A stretch of 64,000 bases of DNA from Bifidobacterium breve (GTDB taxonomy: Bacteria > Actinomycetota > Thermoleophilia > Solirubrobacterales > Solirubrobacteraceae), in NCBI GenBank assembly GCA_945881845.1, contig CAMCVN010000003.1:58613-122612 (forward strand), read 5' to 3'. Below the pieces are notes generated by a model. The model made no database searches. It was given only the letters and a program-made list of their open reading frames with translations, and was not told the origin of the DNA. Shown in pieces: positions 52,701 through 61,800 of the stretch. Position numbers and translations under genes: made by a program. Every line of letters starts with the position of its first letter. Within the stretch, counting starts at the first letter, position 1.

Positions 52701-53244
52701 CTGCTTGACCGGCGCTGCGAAGTCGCGAATAGATCGAAAGCACGCTGTCGCGCAGGCCATCCTCATCGGTCGCAGCGAGTAAACCGATCAGGCGCGCGTG
52801 GCGCTGCGGGTCGGCAAACAGCTCGGCTACGGCGTGGTCCCACGCCTCGTGCCGCAGAGCCAGCCCGGCGAGCTCGTCCTCGAGCACTTCGAACGACGGG
52901 TCGACGCCTGCGAGAACAGCATCGTTGCGGAGAATCCTCGAGCAGAAGGCATCGATCGTCAGCAACCACGCCGACTCGACCTCGGTCGCCAGTTCCGGCC
53001 GCCCGCGGTCGTTGAGCCGCCCTCGGATGCGCCCCCGCATTTCAGCAGCCGCGGCGCGGGTGAAGGTGATACCGAGGATCTGGTCTACAGCGATTGGTTC
53101 AGAGTCCTCACCGATCACGTCGCGAACGAAGCGTTCAACTAGGACGCCGGTCTTGCCAGAGCCGGCCCCGGCAGCCAGAAGCAGCGCGCCTTCACGGCGA
53201 TCAACCGCGAGCTGCTGCTCGGGGGTCAGCTCCAGTTCGCTCAT
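49708..53244 (-). CDS. AddA-like UvrD/RecB helicase-nuclease
   Basis: Motor/nuclease subunit of a double-strand-break resection complex. 1178 residues from ATG at 53244. Superfamily 1 helicase motifs: LLAAGAGSGKTGVLVERF (Walker A) near residue 28, GITFTRAAAAEMRGRIRGRL (Ia), VMIDEFQDTNALQLQIFEALG (II), LFMVGDELQSIYGFRDAD (III), TMHGSKGLQFPVVVLAALGR (V) and AMTRAERRLILSG (VI). A C-terminal PD-(D/E)XK nuclease is shown by GQVAHALLERAD and PALLVDYKTDGV. A Cys in YKSCGYRWYLKHVL plus C-terminal CGDCPGRGGLC could bind an Fe-S cluster. Coupled to the upstream AddB-like gene (ATGA). Confidence 0.92.
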   Translation of the reverse strand: MSELELTPEQQLAVDRREGALLLAAGAGSGKTGVLVERFVRDVIGEDSEPIAVDQILGITFTRAAAAEMRGRIRGRLNDRGRPELATEVESAWLLTIDAFCSRILRNDAVLAGVDPSFEVLEDELAGLALRHEAWDHAVAELFADPQRHARLIGLLAATDEDGLRDSVLSIYSRLRSAGQAEPRMPEPREADVDGHRARVLQLAELTLAALESAGDGKSVVAARESAADCAERLQGGAPPPTPDLIRSWLFARRGAALAAPPASDFHDSINELLVELANQAMRDRVMLLDDLLASFGEAYGAAKKRRGVLDYSDLELGARDLLRANEPVAAFYRTKFRRVMIDEFQDTNALQLQIFEALGVENLFMVGDELQSIYGFRDADIDLFRARSEIHQAAGERQILSTNFRSDREILAFINAGFGPMHGSGYQPLMPKTHEGVVEIDAPSKPGDAVAELMLCDEAWAKVDKLPAGFKDRLPAGIDDDDAAEALMVAQRIRELCDGGECEPGDVAILVRQGASIGGLVAALQRAGLPAVANAARGWWERAEVADLVAYLRLLANREDEDALLAVLSSPLVGATPDTLALLAYERRDAKCGLDAALERALSSDRSGPSGQITDEQRERLRRCREIVVEERKAAGWEGPGRLLERVIAETGFDALVARGPDGSSALLRVRRLIRIAHQYEARESSGLRAFVDQLARRAEIDDRVSDAPPGSASGAVQVMTMHGSKGLQFPVVVLAALGRTGMSTGPSVLVDGERIGVRLRDDSAVSNHLFDFDQLDEERKQRELAEAKRLLHVAMTRAERRLILSGTVDLGRDWFKDQSIARAPLVWLAALLLDPQLYSGDEGCTDELADGLVEVAAGGWRAPLRVRLNRPGPDSQLDLTLIDSAPKLAAAAADLEGSPEIAPLTTVEALAPAPTLSYSSLATYKSCGYRWYLKHVLRLPDRDRPSGAGGGDARARGQVAHALLERADLGATASAPSDDQIRASAAANDLEPDAAMIERLRGYVEAIRASPLRERLERAQREVSFSLPLVADSPSAPMLTGIIDALDITLGMPALLVDYKTDGVRPTDDLEQKVAASYAVQRALYALAVLRGSEAEAVDVVHLFLERPDEPVTASFSRADVPALEQQLSEAAAGLIAAEYPVASQPWRGLCGDCPGRGGLCPVPSELADRDSPSAQ

Positions 53245-56180
53245 CGCAGCGACCTGCAAATTGCCGGGTGGGCACAGGTTCCTTCGCTCGTGCAGGTCGT
53301 TGGGCGCGGCTCGATCTCGCCGGCACGAATAGCCCGCGCCGCCTCGAGCGCTTGCAGGCGAACCTGTTCGAGAAGCTCGGTCAGCTCATCTGGCGAGATC
53401 GAGCTCGCCGCCTTCACTGCGCTGACACTTGCATCTTCAAGCGCAAAGCCGGCGGCCCCGCTGCTGCCGCCAATCGGCTGGTAGAAAGCCCCGACTACCT
53501 CGGCGCCCTCAAAGAGCTTTCCGTAGGCGAGCGCATAGAGAGCGGCTTGGATGTTGCGCTGCTCGATCCACTTTCCCCAAGCGACCTGGCTCGAGCGACC
53601 CTTGTAGTCGATGACAACCGCTTCGTCTCCATTGCGATCAACGCGGTCGATCCGTCCGCGCAGCAGCAGGCCGTCGCCGAGGTCGGCCTCAGGCAGCGTC
53701 GTGTCGGGGCCAAACTGCAGCTCTAATTCGTCGGCGATGAACTCATTCTCAGCCAACGACTCGGCCTCTAGGTAGCGCGTGATGTCGGCGATCACGCGCG
53801 CCCGTCGAGCGATTCGCCGGTCCGCGTCGTTCGCGAGCCGCTCGGTTGCCTCCTTCTCTTCAACGGCTGCGGCCGCGCGAGCCACTGCGTCGTCCAGAGT
53901 CGCTTCGCTGAGCGGCTCAGCTAACCCTGTGTAGGCGGCCTCGAGCGCGTGGTGGACAATCCGGCCTCGAGCGCGTGGTTGATCCTCGGCTTCGAGCCCT
54001 TCAGGGCGCAACAGGCTCTCAACCATCCAACGCACCGGGCACGAGAGGTAGCGTTCGAGTGTCGTCGGTGAGAACGACTCGGTCGCCGCAAGTCGATCGA
54101 GAACCGCGGGCGAAGTGAACGCTCGAGCCGGCTGGTCGGGCGCGGGCATCGCGACCGCTGCAGCAACAGCAGCTTGGCGCGCGCTGACTAGGTCTTTCTT
54201 TCCCCAGGTAAGCGAGCCTCGCTCGCGCTCGCGTGGCTGCGGCCAAGAGTCAACAGCGGCGCGAATGTCGGCAACAAAAGGCGAGACGAGCTTTTCGGAG
54301 CCGTCTTCGCCGCTCGATGACCACGAGACCACGAGCAGTTCGGTCGGCCGCGAGACCGCCGAGTAGAGCAGGTAGCGCTCCTCTTCGAGCGTCGTCTCGT
54401 GCTGATGCAGCAGGAGGCCTGCTGTCTGCGCGAGCTCGCTGCGCGTGGCATCTGGGAGGACCGAAGCGCGGCCCGTCGCCTGCGGGAAGACGCCTTCGAC
54501 CAGGCGGCATAGGAAGAGCGCTCGCACACGCCGAGCGCGAATCTCCAGCGGGCTAGCGATTCTGACCGTGCCGGGGAGCGCGCCGTCACCAGATCGGACT
54601 TCGACCGCCGCGAGCATCGCTGCGAGGTCATCAAGCACCGGTGCGAGCTGCGCGTCGCGTTCGACCAGCACTGCTAGCGCGTCGAGCTGCCCAATCAGGG
54701 CCGCTGCGGCGCGTGCGTCGAGCTCGCGCTCGGCGCTGAAGATCGGCGCCTCGTCGGCTTGATCGTCCTGCCACGGTGCGCGGACCAGCCGCCGCGCCTT
54801 GGCGGCGAGCTCTGCGTAGAGCGCGCCACCCTCGGCCGAGATCGCGGCTCGCGTCTGGTCGATTGCCTCTAGCGGGAAGCTCGGAACCATCTGCTCCCAG
54901 AGCTCTCGCGCCCGTTCGGCATCGTCGATTCCGTCCTGCCTCAGTTTCGCTTCAAGCGAGTCGACTAGGCCATCGCTGCGCACTACTCCCGGCGCGCGCA
55001 GCCATGACAGAAGGTCGTTCGCGCTGCCGCGCCCGGATGCGCAACGAAGCAAGGCGACCAGTGCCCTCCCGGTCGATACTTCACCTGCGCGAACCCAGCG
55101 CTCTAGAGCGAATGGAATTCCCGCATCGGTGAAGACTTCAGCCACGAGCGGCCCGGCGTTGCGAACATCGCGAACGGCGACCGCGATCTCATCCCAATCG
55201 AGCCCCTCCTTATGGTGGAGCCGTTGAACCCGCTCCGCGATCAGCTCGATCTCAGCGCGCTCGTCGCCGCCGATCAATAGCTCCAGCGCAGCATCCTCGC
55301 CGGCAGCTAGAACGGCCGACGGGGCGCCGCTGTCGAAGAGCGCCCTCTCTATCTCAAACAACTGCTGCGGGCGAGTCAAATCGCCGCCGTTGGGGGCGAC
55401 CGCTGGCAGCGCGATGACCTCCTCAGCGGCAGCCGCGAGCCTCGTGAAGGCTCGTTCGCGCCCGGAGAAAGCAATTCTTCCTTGCTCGTAGGGAAGCGAA
55501 ACCATCACCTGCGAAGCCTCACCGGAAGCCACAGCTTCAATCGCATCGAGCTGCGGGTCGGTGAAGTCGTCGAAGCCGTAGAGGAAGACTGGCGTCTCCT
55601 GCCAAAGACCGGGGTCGGCTACGAGCGCATCGCAAACGGCACGCGCGTAGGCGGCGGGGTCAAGCGCGCCGACCCGGTCGATCCGTTCGCTGTAGGCGCC
55701 GAAGAGCGCTGCGAGGTCGTCTGCGTACCCCTTTCGCGCGGGTATCGCGGCGGCCCAACGCGCGGTTGCAGCCGAGAATTCACGCGGCCCCACAGCTCGC
55801 TCGCCGAGCTCCGCGGCTAACTCCGCCAGAGCCCTGGTGAAGCCCGCCGTCACGGCCGAATCAGCCAGCGGGCCGAGACGGCCAGCGTCGGCCAGCGAGA
55901 GTGCGGACGCACGCGCTGCGAGCGACGTCAGTAGCTGGCTGGCCGGGCGTGCAGTTACCCCCGAGCGCTCCGCCATCCGTCGCTGCAGCCCCTGGAAGCG
56001 CTCAACTTGCAGCCCGAGCCCCGACCCGCCTGCAAGCTCGCGTCGGTAGGCATCGACGTCGGCCGCGGTGGGTACAACGAGGATCGGCGCCTGCCCTGCT
56101 TCCGCCGAACCACGGACGGCGTCGAGGATGACCACTGCCTTCTCGGCATTGGCAGGCCCGGTGATGAGTTTCAGCGGCAT
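53241..56180 (-). CDS. AddB-like helicase-fold/PD-(D/E)XK nuclease
   Basis: 979 residues. Partner of the AddA-like protein. The Walker A position reads KLITGPANAEKAVVILDAV, without the GKS/T of an active ATPase, so this subunit is probably not a motor. The nuclease motif is DEAVVIDYKGRSS then WIEQRNIQAALYALAYG. Cys in ERYLSCPVRWMVESLL and the C-terminal TTCTSEGTCAHPAICRSLR give the four-Cys arrangement of AddB-type Fe-S nucleases. The pair follows AddAB or AdnAB organisation. chi recognition cannot be judged from sequence. Confidence 0.87.
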   Translation of the reverse strand: MPLKLITGPANAEKAVVILDAVRGSAEAGQAPILVVPTAADVDAYRRELAGGSGLGLQVERFQGLQRRMAERSGVTARPASQLLTSLAARASALSLADAGRLGPLADSAVTAGFTRALAELAAELGERAVGPREFSAATARWAAAIPARKGYADDLAALFGAYSERIDRVGALDPAAYARAVCDALVADPGLWQETPVFLYGFDDFTDPQLDAIEAVASGEASQVMVSLPYEQGRIAFSGRERAFTRLAAAAEEVIALPAVAPNGGDLTRPQQLFEIERALFDSGAPSAVLAAGEDAALELLIGGDERAEIELIAERVQRLHHKEGLDWDEIAVAVRDVRNAGPLVAEVFTDAGIPFALERWVRAGEVSTGRALVALLRCASGRGSANDLLSWLRAPGVVRSDGLVDSLEAKLRQDGIDDAERARELWEQMVPSFPLEAIDQTRAAISAEGGALYAELAAKARRLVRAPWQDDQADEAPIFSAERELDARAAAALIGQLDALAVLVERDAQLAPVLDDLAAMLAAVEVRSGDGALPGTVRIASPLEIRARRVRALFLCRLVEGVFPQATGRASVLPDATRSELAQTAGLLLHQHETTLEEERYLLYSAVSRPTELLVVSWSSSGEDGSEKLVSPFVADIRAAVDSWPQPRERERGSLTWGKKDLVSARQAAVAAAVAMPAPDQPARAFTSPAVLDRLAATESFSPTTLERYLSCPVRWMVESLLRPEGLEAEDQPRARGRIVHHALEAAYTGLAEPLSEATLDDAVARAAAAVEEKEATERLANDADRRIARRARVIADITRYLEAESLAENEFIADELELQFGPDTTLPEADLGDGLLLRGRIDRVDRNGDEAVVIDYKGRSSQVAWGKWIEQRNIQAALYALAYGKLFEGAEVVGAFYQPIGGSSGAAGFALEDASVSAVKAASSISPDELTELLEQVRLQALEAARAIRAGEIEPRPTTCTSEGTCAHPAICRSLR

Positions 56181-56232
56181 TCGAGGATGGTCGCCGCCGA
56201 CCGGTAGAAACTGACGCGCCTAAGGCGCAGGC

Positions 56233-58518
56233 TCAAGCGGCCTCGTCAGCCGAGTCGCCGCCACTGGCCTTGGCGGCCTTTGCTGCCTCGGCCTCGGCGA
56301 TCGCGTCGGCGTCGGCGGTTGCGTCCTCGGCGGCCGGCGCCTTCGCGCCTTCCTTCGCCCAAGCCTCGTCAAACTCAACTCGCCACTTGCCTTCCTCGGA
56401 CTGCTGCAGCGCGAGCTTGGCGCGGAATGAGCGGCCGCTGCGGCCCTTGAAGCCGGCGACCTGCTTCTCGGTGCGGCCGGTCGTGATCAGTTCGCGGGCG
56501 ATCGCTGCCGGAAGCTGCTTGCCAACCTTGCCCTTCCAAATCACGAAGCCGCAGCCTGGATCCTCACGTGCCCAGCAGGAGTAGCCCTTGCGGTTCTCGA
56601 TGATGTCGGCGCCGCAGACCGGGCAAGGCCCGAGGTTGGCGCGCGGAATCTTGACGTCCTTCAGCTTTGTGTCGATCTCGCTAATCGTGCCGACGGCGAA
56701 CTCTTTGATGTCGGCCATGAACTTCTTGCGCGTTTCGGTTCCCTCCTGAATCTGCGTGAGTCGGTGCTCCCACTCGCCTGTCAAGGCGGGCTCGGTCAGG
56801 GGATGGCCATCGAGCAGGCGAATTACGTTCATGCCCTTCTCGGTCGGGACAAGCGCGCGTCCTTCGCGCTCGATGTAGCCGACGTCGATCAAGCGTTCGA
56901 TGATCGCGGCGCGCGTTGCTGGCGTGCCGATCCCGGATTCCTTCATCGCCTCGCGCAGTTCATCGTCGTCGACGAGCTTGCCGGCCGTCTCCATAGCTCC
57001 CAGCAGCGAAGCGTCGGAGTATCGCCGCGGCGGCTTCGTCTCCTTCTCGAGCGCCTCGACTTCGGTCGTGTCGATCTCTTCTTCGAGCTCAAGCTTCGGC
57101 AGCGTCTGGTCGCGCCCTTCATCTTCCTCGGCGGCGCTCTTGGCGCCGTCGGCCAGCTCGCCGTAAACGCCACGCCAGCCCGGAACGATCAGCACCTTGC
57201 CGCGGGTGCGGAAGACGTGCTCCGAGACGGTCGTCTCAACGCGCGTGTTCTCAAACTCGGCGTCGGGATGGAAGATCGCGAGGAAGCGGCGAACTACAAG
57301 GTCGTAGATCCGGCGGTCGTCGGATCCCATCTTGTCGAGTTTGTGCTCGGCATTGGTCGGGATTATCGCGTGGTGGTCGCCAACCTTCTCGTCGTTGACG
57401 ACGCGGCCGAGCGGCAGCAGGTCGAGGCCGGTGACGTACTCTGCGGCCGCCGTGTACTCGGAGTCACGCCCAACCTGTTCGGCGGTTGGCTTGATCTCGT
57501 CGACCATGTCGGTCGTCAAGTAGCGCGAGCTGGTCCTCGGATAGGTGAGTGCTTTGTGCTCTTCGTAGCAGCGCTGCGCCGCGCCGAGCGTGCGCTTGGC
57601 CGAGAAGCCGAAGCGCGTGTTGGCGTCACGCTGAAGCGAAGTGAGGTCGTAAAGCATCGCCGGCTTTTCGGTCTTCTTCGTCTTGTCGAGCTTCGTGATC
57701 TTGCCGCGCTGCCCCTTGACGGCGGCGACGATCTCGTCGGCTGAGGCCTGCTTCTCGATCCGCGGCTTGGCGCCAGCGTGGTAGCGGCCTTCGTACTTGC
57801 GACCGCCGTCGGCCTCGAACTTGGCGTCGACGAGCCAGTAGGCCTCGGGGATGAAGGCGCGGATCTCTTCTTCGCGCCGCGTAAGAATCGCCAGCGTTGG
57901 CGTCTGCACTCGGCCGAGCGATACCGCCCCGTCGAATGATGAGCGAAGCCGGATCGTCGCAGCTCGGGTCGCATTCATTCCGACGATCCAGTCGGCCTCG
58001 GAGCGCGACCGAGCAGCCTCCTCAAGCAGCGCGAACTCGCTTGCCGGGCGCAGGTTCTCAAGCGCGTCACGCATTGCCGACTCGGTCATCGAGGAGAGCC
58101 AGAGCCGCTCGACCGGCTTCTTCGAACCGGCTTTTTCGTAGAGGTAGGCGAAAATCAGCTCGCCTTCGCGGCCAGCGTCGCAGGCGTTGACAACGAGATC
58201 AACTTCGTCGCTGCGCAGATACTCGCGGACAACCTTCATCTGCTTCTGCGAGCGCTCGTCGCGAACTTCGAGCTTGAACTTCGTTGGAACGATCGGCAGG
58301 TCGGCCATCCGCCACTTCTTGAACTTCTCGTCGTACTGGTCTGGATCGGCGAGCGAAACAAGGTGGCCGACGGCCCAGCTGATGATGTGATCGGGGCCTT
58401 CAAGGGCGCGTGATCGCTTCTCGCCGGTGCCGGCCTTCTTCTTGAACGGGCCGGGCAGAACGCGGGCAAGGTCCTCCCCCACGGAAGGCTTCTCGGCGAT
58501 GATCAATGTCTTACCCAT
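56233..58518 (-). CDS. topB: DNA topoisomerase III (type IA)
   Basis: Relaxes and decatenates DNA through single-strand passage. 761 residues. The TOPRIM domain begins KTLIIAEKPSVGEDLARVL, with VVNACDAGREGELIF as its acidic site. The catalytic Tyr is Y326 in KALTYPRTSSRYL. GRVQTPTLAIL and SGIGTPATRAAIIERL are type IA signatures. A zinc-like CPVCGADI with downstream Cys residues lies near residue 655, and the last ~45 residues are Ala/Asp/Glu-rich. The TopB reading rests on EKPSVG. TACGCT (58527-58532) ends 8 nt before the ATG. Confidence 0.92.
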   Translation of the reverse strand: MGKTLIIAEKPSVGEDLARVLPGPFKKKAGTGEKRSRALEGPDHIISWAVGHLVSLADPDQYDEKFKKWRMADLPIVPTKFKLEVRDERSQKQMKVVREYLRSDEVDLVVNACDAGREGELIFAYLYEKAGSKKPVERLWLSSMTESAMRDALENLRPASEFALLEEAARSRSEADWIVGMNATRAATIRLRSSFDGAVSLGRVQTPTLAILTRREEEIRAFIPEAYWLVDAKFEADGGRKYEGRYHAGAKPRIEKQASADEIVAAVKGQRGKITKLDKTKKTEKPAMLYDLTSLQRDANTRFGFSAKRTLGAAQRCYEEHKALTYPRTSSRYLTTDMVDEIKPTAEQVGRDSEYTAAAEYVTGLDLLPLGRVVNDEKVGDHHAIIPTNAEHKLDKMGSDDRRIYDLVVRRFLAIFHPDAEFENTRVETTVSEHVFRTRGKVLIVPGWRGVYGELADGAKSAAEEDEGRDQTLPKLELEEEIDTTEVEALEKETKPPRRYSDASLLGAMETAGKLVDDDELREAMKESGIGTPATRAAIIERLIDVGYIEREGRALVPTEKGMNVIRLLDGHPLTEPALTGEWEHRLTQIQEGTETRKKFMADIKEFAVGTISEIDTKLKDVKIPRANLGPCPVCGADIIENRKGYSCWAREDPGCGFVIWKGKVGKQLPAAIARELITTGRTEKQVAGFKGRSGRSFRAKLALQQSEEGKWRVEFDEAWAKEGAKAPAAEDATADADAIAEAEAAKAAKASGGDSADEAA

Positions 58519-58574
58519 CGCGCCGCAGCGTAGCGGCCTGCCCGACGGGACCGCATCTGACCACCGCGATAGTT

Positions 58575-58590
58575 ACCTTAAAAGTAAGGT
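58575..58590. promoter_or_regulatory. Inverted repeat upstream of the penicillin-binding protein
   Basis: ACCTTA-AAAG-TAAGGT is a perfect 6-bp inverted repeat in the 84-bp gap between divergent topB and the PBP gene. TAAGGT (58585-58590) could also be the -10 for the PBP gene, ending 12 nt before its ATG. Either operator or promoter reading is possible. Confidence 0.45.
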
Positions 58591-58602
58591 CGTGAGCTAG
58601 CA

Positions 58603-60354
58603 ATGAGCGAGAAGCCAAACCAGCCACGACCGAAGCGACCGGCGTCGTCTGCGCGCTCTAAGGCGAAGCGCACAGATGCGCAGAAGCGCAACGATCTGTT
58701 GCGTCGGCGTGCGATTCCGGTCGCAATTGTTGCCGGGCTGGCATTCCTTTTCGGAGCTATTGCTGGCGCCTCCTCCGGAGCTGCTGGCGAGACCGAGGTG
58801 CGCGCCTACGCTCAAGCTTGGTCAAAGGCCGACTGGGCCACGATGTACGCGCAGCTAACAACGCAGACGCAAAAGAGCACTCCGCTGCTCGACTTCGCCC
58901 AGTCGAACCGAACGACGTTGGCGACCGCAACGGCCGCCGAGCGCTCGGTTCAGGCCGGCGAACCGCAGGATTCGGGCGACGGGCGCTGGAAGGTACCGAT
59001 CACCGTCCGCACAAGGATCTTCGGCACCGTCCGCGGCAACGTGACACTGCAGACTGTCGAGGACGGCGACAGAACGAGGATCGCTTGGATCCCTTCCAAC
59101 GCCTTCCCTGATCTGAAGCCAGGCCAGCAACTGACACGCAACACAACGATGCCGGCGCGCGGCGCGCTGCTCACCAAGGACGGCCAAGTGCTGGCCGAGG
59201 GGGCCGCCCGAACCTCAGCGGCGCCAGCGATCTCCAGCGAAGTGGTTGGCCAGATGGGCCCAATTCCGACCGAGAGGGCGCTCGAGATCAACGCGCTCGG
59301 AATCCCGCCCGATGCCCCAGTTGGGATCTCCGGCCTTGAACTGATCTTCCAGCCGCAGCTGGCAGGGTTGCCGTCCGGCACGCTCAGCGCCGGAAACCGT
59401 GTGATCGCGCGCTCAGCAGGAACCCCGGGCGCGAAGGTACGAACAACGATCGTGCCGAGCGTCGAGCAGGCCGCGATCAATGCGATGTCCGGCCGCCAGG
59501 GCGGCGTCGTCGCACTGAACCCGCGCACCGGGGCTATCGAGGGTTTCGCTGGCCAGGCCTTCTCACTGCTCCAGCCGCCGGGCTCAACCTTCAAGCTGGT
59601 CACTACCGCTGGAGCGCTCGACGCTGGTGTTGCCAGCACCAAGTCGACTTACCCGTTCATGTCAGGGATTGAGCTCTCGGGCTTCCGCCTCTCGAATGCC
59701 GGCGGCGAGGTCTGCGGTGGCACGCTGGCTGAGGCTTTCGCCGAATCGTGCAACTCCGTTTTCGCGCCGCTGGGCGCGAAGCTCGGCTCGACGAAGCTGG
59801 TCGCCGCAGCACAGCGCTTCGGATTTAACCGCCCCTCACCGATCCCAGGAGCAGCCCAGAGCACAATCCCACTCGAACTCGGCGACGACCTCAACGTAGG
59901 CTCGTCGGCGATCGGCCAGGGCCAGGTGCAGGCCAGCGCGCTACAGATGGCTCTCGTCGCGGCAACGGTCGCGCGCCGCGGCCGCCTCGTAACGCCGACG
60001 CTTAGCCAAGCGACGGCCGACAAAACGAAGTCATCGAGCGGCGCGCAGGTAATGAAGAACACGACCGCCAGAACGCTCGAGCAGTTCATGATCGGCGTCG
60101 TCAGTGGCGGTACCGGCACAGCCGCCGCGATCCCCGGCATCACCGTCGCCGGCAAGACGGGAACTGCCGAGCTACGTTCGCCGAGCGAGAACCCGGAAGA
60201 CACCGACGCTTGGTTCGTGGCCTTCGCCCCGGCAGGCAAAGCGAAGATCGCGACCAGCGCAGTCGGCGTGATGTTCGTTGGCGCTGGCGCCGGCGGAGAG
60301 ACAGCCGCGCCCGCAGCGCAGGGCGTGCTCAGCGCAATGCTCGCGCAGCGCTAA
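58603..60354 (+). CDS. Class B penicillin-binding protein with NTF2-like N-terminal domain
   Basis: Peptidoglycan transpeptidase. 583 residues. A basic cytoplasmic start, membrane helix (IPVAIVAGLAFLFGAIAGA, about 38-56), a MecA_N/NTF2-like domain (about 63-170), a dimerisation region, then the transpeptidase domain. Active-site motifs are S328-T-F-K331, S382-C-N384 and K518-T-G520. The MecA_N-type N-terminal domain relates it to PbpA/PBP2a-like proteins rather than FtsI with PASTA domains. Convergent with the lipoprotein gene (4-bp overlap). Confidence 0.93.
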   Translation: MSEKPNQPRPKRPASSARSKAKRTDAQKRNDLLRRRAIPVAIVAGLAFLFGAIAGASSGAAGETEVRAYAQAWSKADWATMYAQLTTQTQKSTPLLDFAQSNRTTLATATAAERSVQAGEPQDSGDGRWKVPITVRTRIFGTVRGNVTLQTVEDGDRTRIAWIPSNAFPDLKPGQQLTRNTTMPARGALLTKDGQVLAEGAARTSAAPAISSEVVGQMGPIPTERALEINALGIPPDAPVGISGLELIFQPQLAGLPSGTLSAGNRVIARSAGTPGAKVRTTIVPSVEQAAINAMSGRQGGVVALNPRTGAIEGFAGQAFSLLQPPGSTFKLVTTAGALDAGVASTKSTYPFMSGIELSGFRLSNAGGEVCGGTLAEAFAESCNSVFAPLGAKLGSTKLVAAAQRFGFNRPSPIPGAAQSTIPLELGDDLNVGSSAIGQGQVQASALQMALVAATVARRGRLVTPTLSQATADKTKSSSGAQVMKNTTARTLEQFMIGVVSGGTGTAAAIPGITVAGKTGTAELRSPSENPEDTDAWFVAFAPAGKAKIATSAVGVMFVGAGAGGETAAPAAQGVLSAMLAQR

Positions 60355-60914
60355 ACGTCGAGCGTGACGCTGGCCATCTCATCAGGCACAGCGCTGCTAC
60401 CGATCTCAAGCTCCAGCGGCCGGTAGTCAAGCGATGAACGCGGCAGCTTAAAGATTAGGATCGCTCCGGTAGTCGGAAGGTTCGCGGCAGCGCTGTTGGG
60501 GTTTGGATACTGGCCACCATCGGCGAGCACCGGCGCTTCGCGGAAGACAAGCTTGTTCGATCCGTCGACAGCAACCGGCGTGAACTCCTCGCCGCGGGTA
60601 TCGACGATCTTGAAGTCGTCGGCCGTCCGCGCGATCTGATCGCTGCTGTTGAACGCACGCACCCAAACGCCGAACCAAAGGTCTTCCGTGCCAAGTGAAG
60701 CGTCGAGCGGATCAATCCCCGCAAGAAGGTCACTGTCGCCCGCATCGGCAGGATTGAGCTGGCGCGACATCTGAACCTGATACTGCAAGTCGCCGAGCGT
60801 GACGTAGATCGCCTCCGACTCGCCGACCGAGACTGTCGCCTCCTTGTCGCCGCAGCCAGCGACCGCAGTCGCGGCGATGACGAGAAGAGTTAGAGCGAGA
60901 AGACGACGGACCAT
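60351..60914 (-). CDS. Putative lipoprotein
   Basis: 187 residues from ATG at 60914, with GGAG 5-6 nt upstream. Lipobox LLVIAATAVAGC in a typical type II signal peptide. The mature part (VTLGDLQYQVQMSRQLNPAD ... DLWFGVWVRAFNSSDQIARTADDFKIVDTRGEEFTPV) has the beta-rich look of DUF4352-like or immunoglobulin-like extracytoplasmic domains. Function unknown. Confidence 0.8.
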   Translation of the reverse strand: MVRRLLALTLLVIAATAVAGCGDKEATVSVGESEAIYVTLGDLQYQVQMSRQLNPADAGDSDLLAGIDPLDASLGTEDLWFGVWVRAFNSSDQIARTADDFKIVDTRGEEFTPVAVDGSNKLVFREAPVLADGGQYPNPNSAAANLPTTGAILIFKLPRSSLDYRPLELEIGSSAVPDEMASVTLDV

Positions 60915-60953
60915 TGCGGCTCCAAACTGTATTCGATTGGCACGCGGCAAGGT

Positions 60954-61478
60954 CTAGCCGCGCAACCCTGTCGCCGGCTTGCGCGCGCCGCCGGCAATTG
61001 TCGCGCGCGACCCACGCGCACTGCCATCCTCAAGGATCCGCGAAAGCCGCTTCAGCGATTTACGCCAACCGCGACGACGGGCTCGGTCCTGACCGGCAGC
61101 GCCGATCAGCTTGTCGCTGGGCAACGGGGGACGCGTCTCAACGGTGAGCGTGATCTCGGTACCGCCGTCGCCGTCATCGCTCAGTTCAAACGCCGTCAGC
61201 GTTCGAATCCGGTTGTACTTACCGCCGCAACCGGCAAGAACGATCAAGCTCGGCGCTCTGTATTCAGTGATCGCCATGTCACCCCAACCGAAGCGGTCGA
61301 ATGGCAGATCCTCACGAAAGCGCCCTCCCGCACCCGGGCCATATGTCTCTTCGCGCGTCATTCGCCAGTCGGTCAGGAAGTGCTCGGTGAACTCAGAATA
61401 GTTCGCCAGATCCGATAGGTAGTCGAAGACAGCGGCGGGTGGCCGGTCAATCTTCTGGGAAATCGTGCAGGGCTGCAT
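60954..61478 (-). CDS. SRPBCC (polyketide cyclase/START-like) protein
   Basis: 174 residues. CTISQKIDRPPAAVFDYLSDLANYSEFTEHFLTDWRMT at the start and the alternating beta pattern ITEYRAPSLIVLAGCGGKYNRIRTLTAFEL ... GGTEITLTVETRPP mark a START-type helix-grip fold with a ligand cavity. The Arg/Lys-rich C-terminus (about 130-174) extends beyond the fold. TAGACT (61489-61494) ends 10 nt before the ATG. Ligand and role unknown. Confidence 0.82.
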   Translation of the reverse strand: MQPCTISQKIDRPPAAVFDYLSDLANYSEFTEHFLTDWRMTREETYGPGAGGRFREDLPFDRFGWGDMAITEYRAPSLIVLAGCGGKYNRIRTLTAFELSDDGDGGTEITLTVETRPPLPSDKLIGAAGQDRARRRGWRKSLKRLSRILEDGSARGSRATIAGGARKPATGLRG

Positions 61479-61530
61479 TGCGAGCCGCAGTCTACCGAGG
61501 AGACGGAGCGAAAAGTCGCGCGACTACCGG

Positions 61531-61800
61531 CTAGGCAGCGCGCGGCAGCGGCATTCTGCGAACGCTAACGCCGTGCTCAACGTGACGGACCGGCGAGATC
61601 GCGCGCGGCGACTCGCGGTGCTTCTCCCGACAAAGAACGCAAACCGAACCATCGTCGAACTCGAAGACCTGCTCGCCGGTGAGTGGAACGCGACCACAAT
61701 CGGCGCAGTGCAGTTCAGCGGCGGCACGCGTGTCGTGCCCCTTGCGCAGCAACCTAAGCTCCAGTTCCGGCTCGCCGAGCAACTGATTCCAACTAAGCAT
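61531..61800 (-). CDS. Small zinc-ribbon-like protein
   Basis: 89 residues from ATG at 61800. ELHCADCGRVPLTGEQVFEFDDGSVCVLCREKHRESP has two CxxC pairs about 20 residues apart, a zinc-ribbon pattern. The frame is open upstream to 62166, but that segment is antisense to the FHA gene. The rest is Arg-rich. No clear SD or -10. Function unknown. Confidence 0.6.
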   Translation of the reverse strand: MLSWNQLLGEPELELRLLRKGHDTRAAAELHCADCGRVPLTGEQVFEFDDGSVCVLCREKHRESPRAISPVRHVEHGVSVRRMPLPRAA

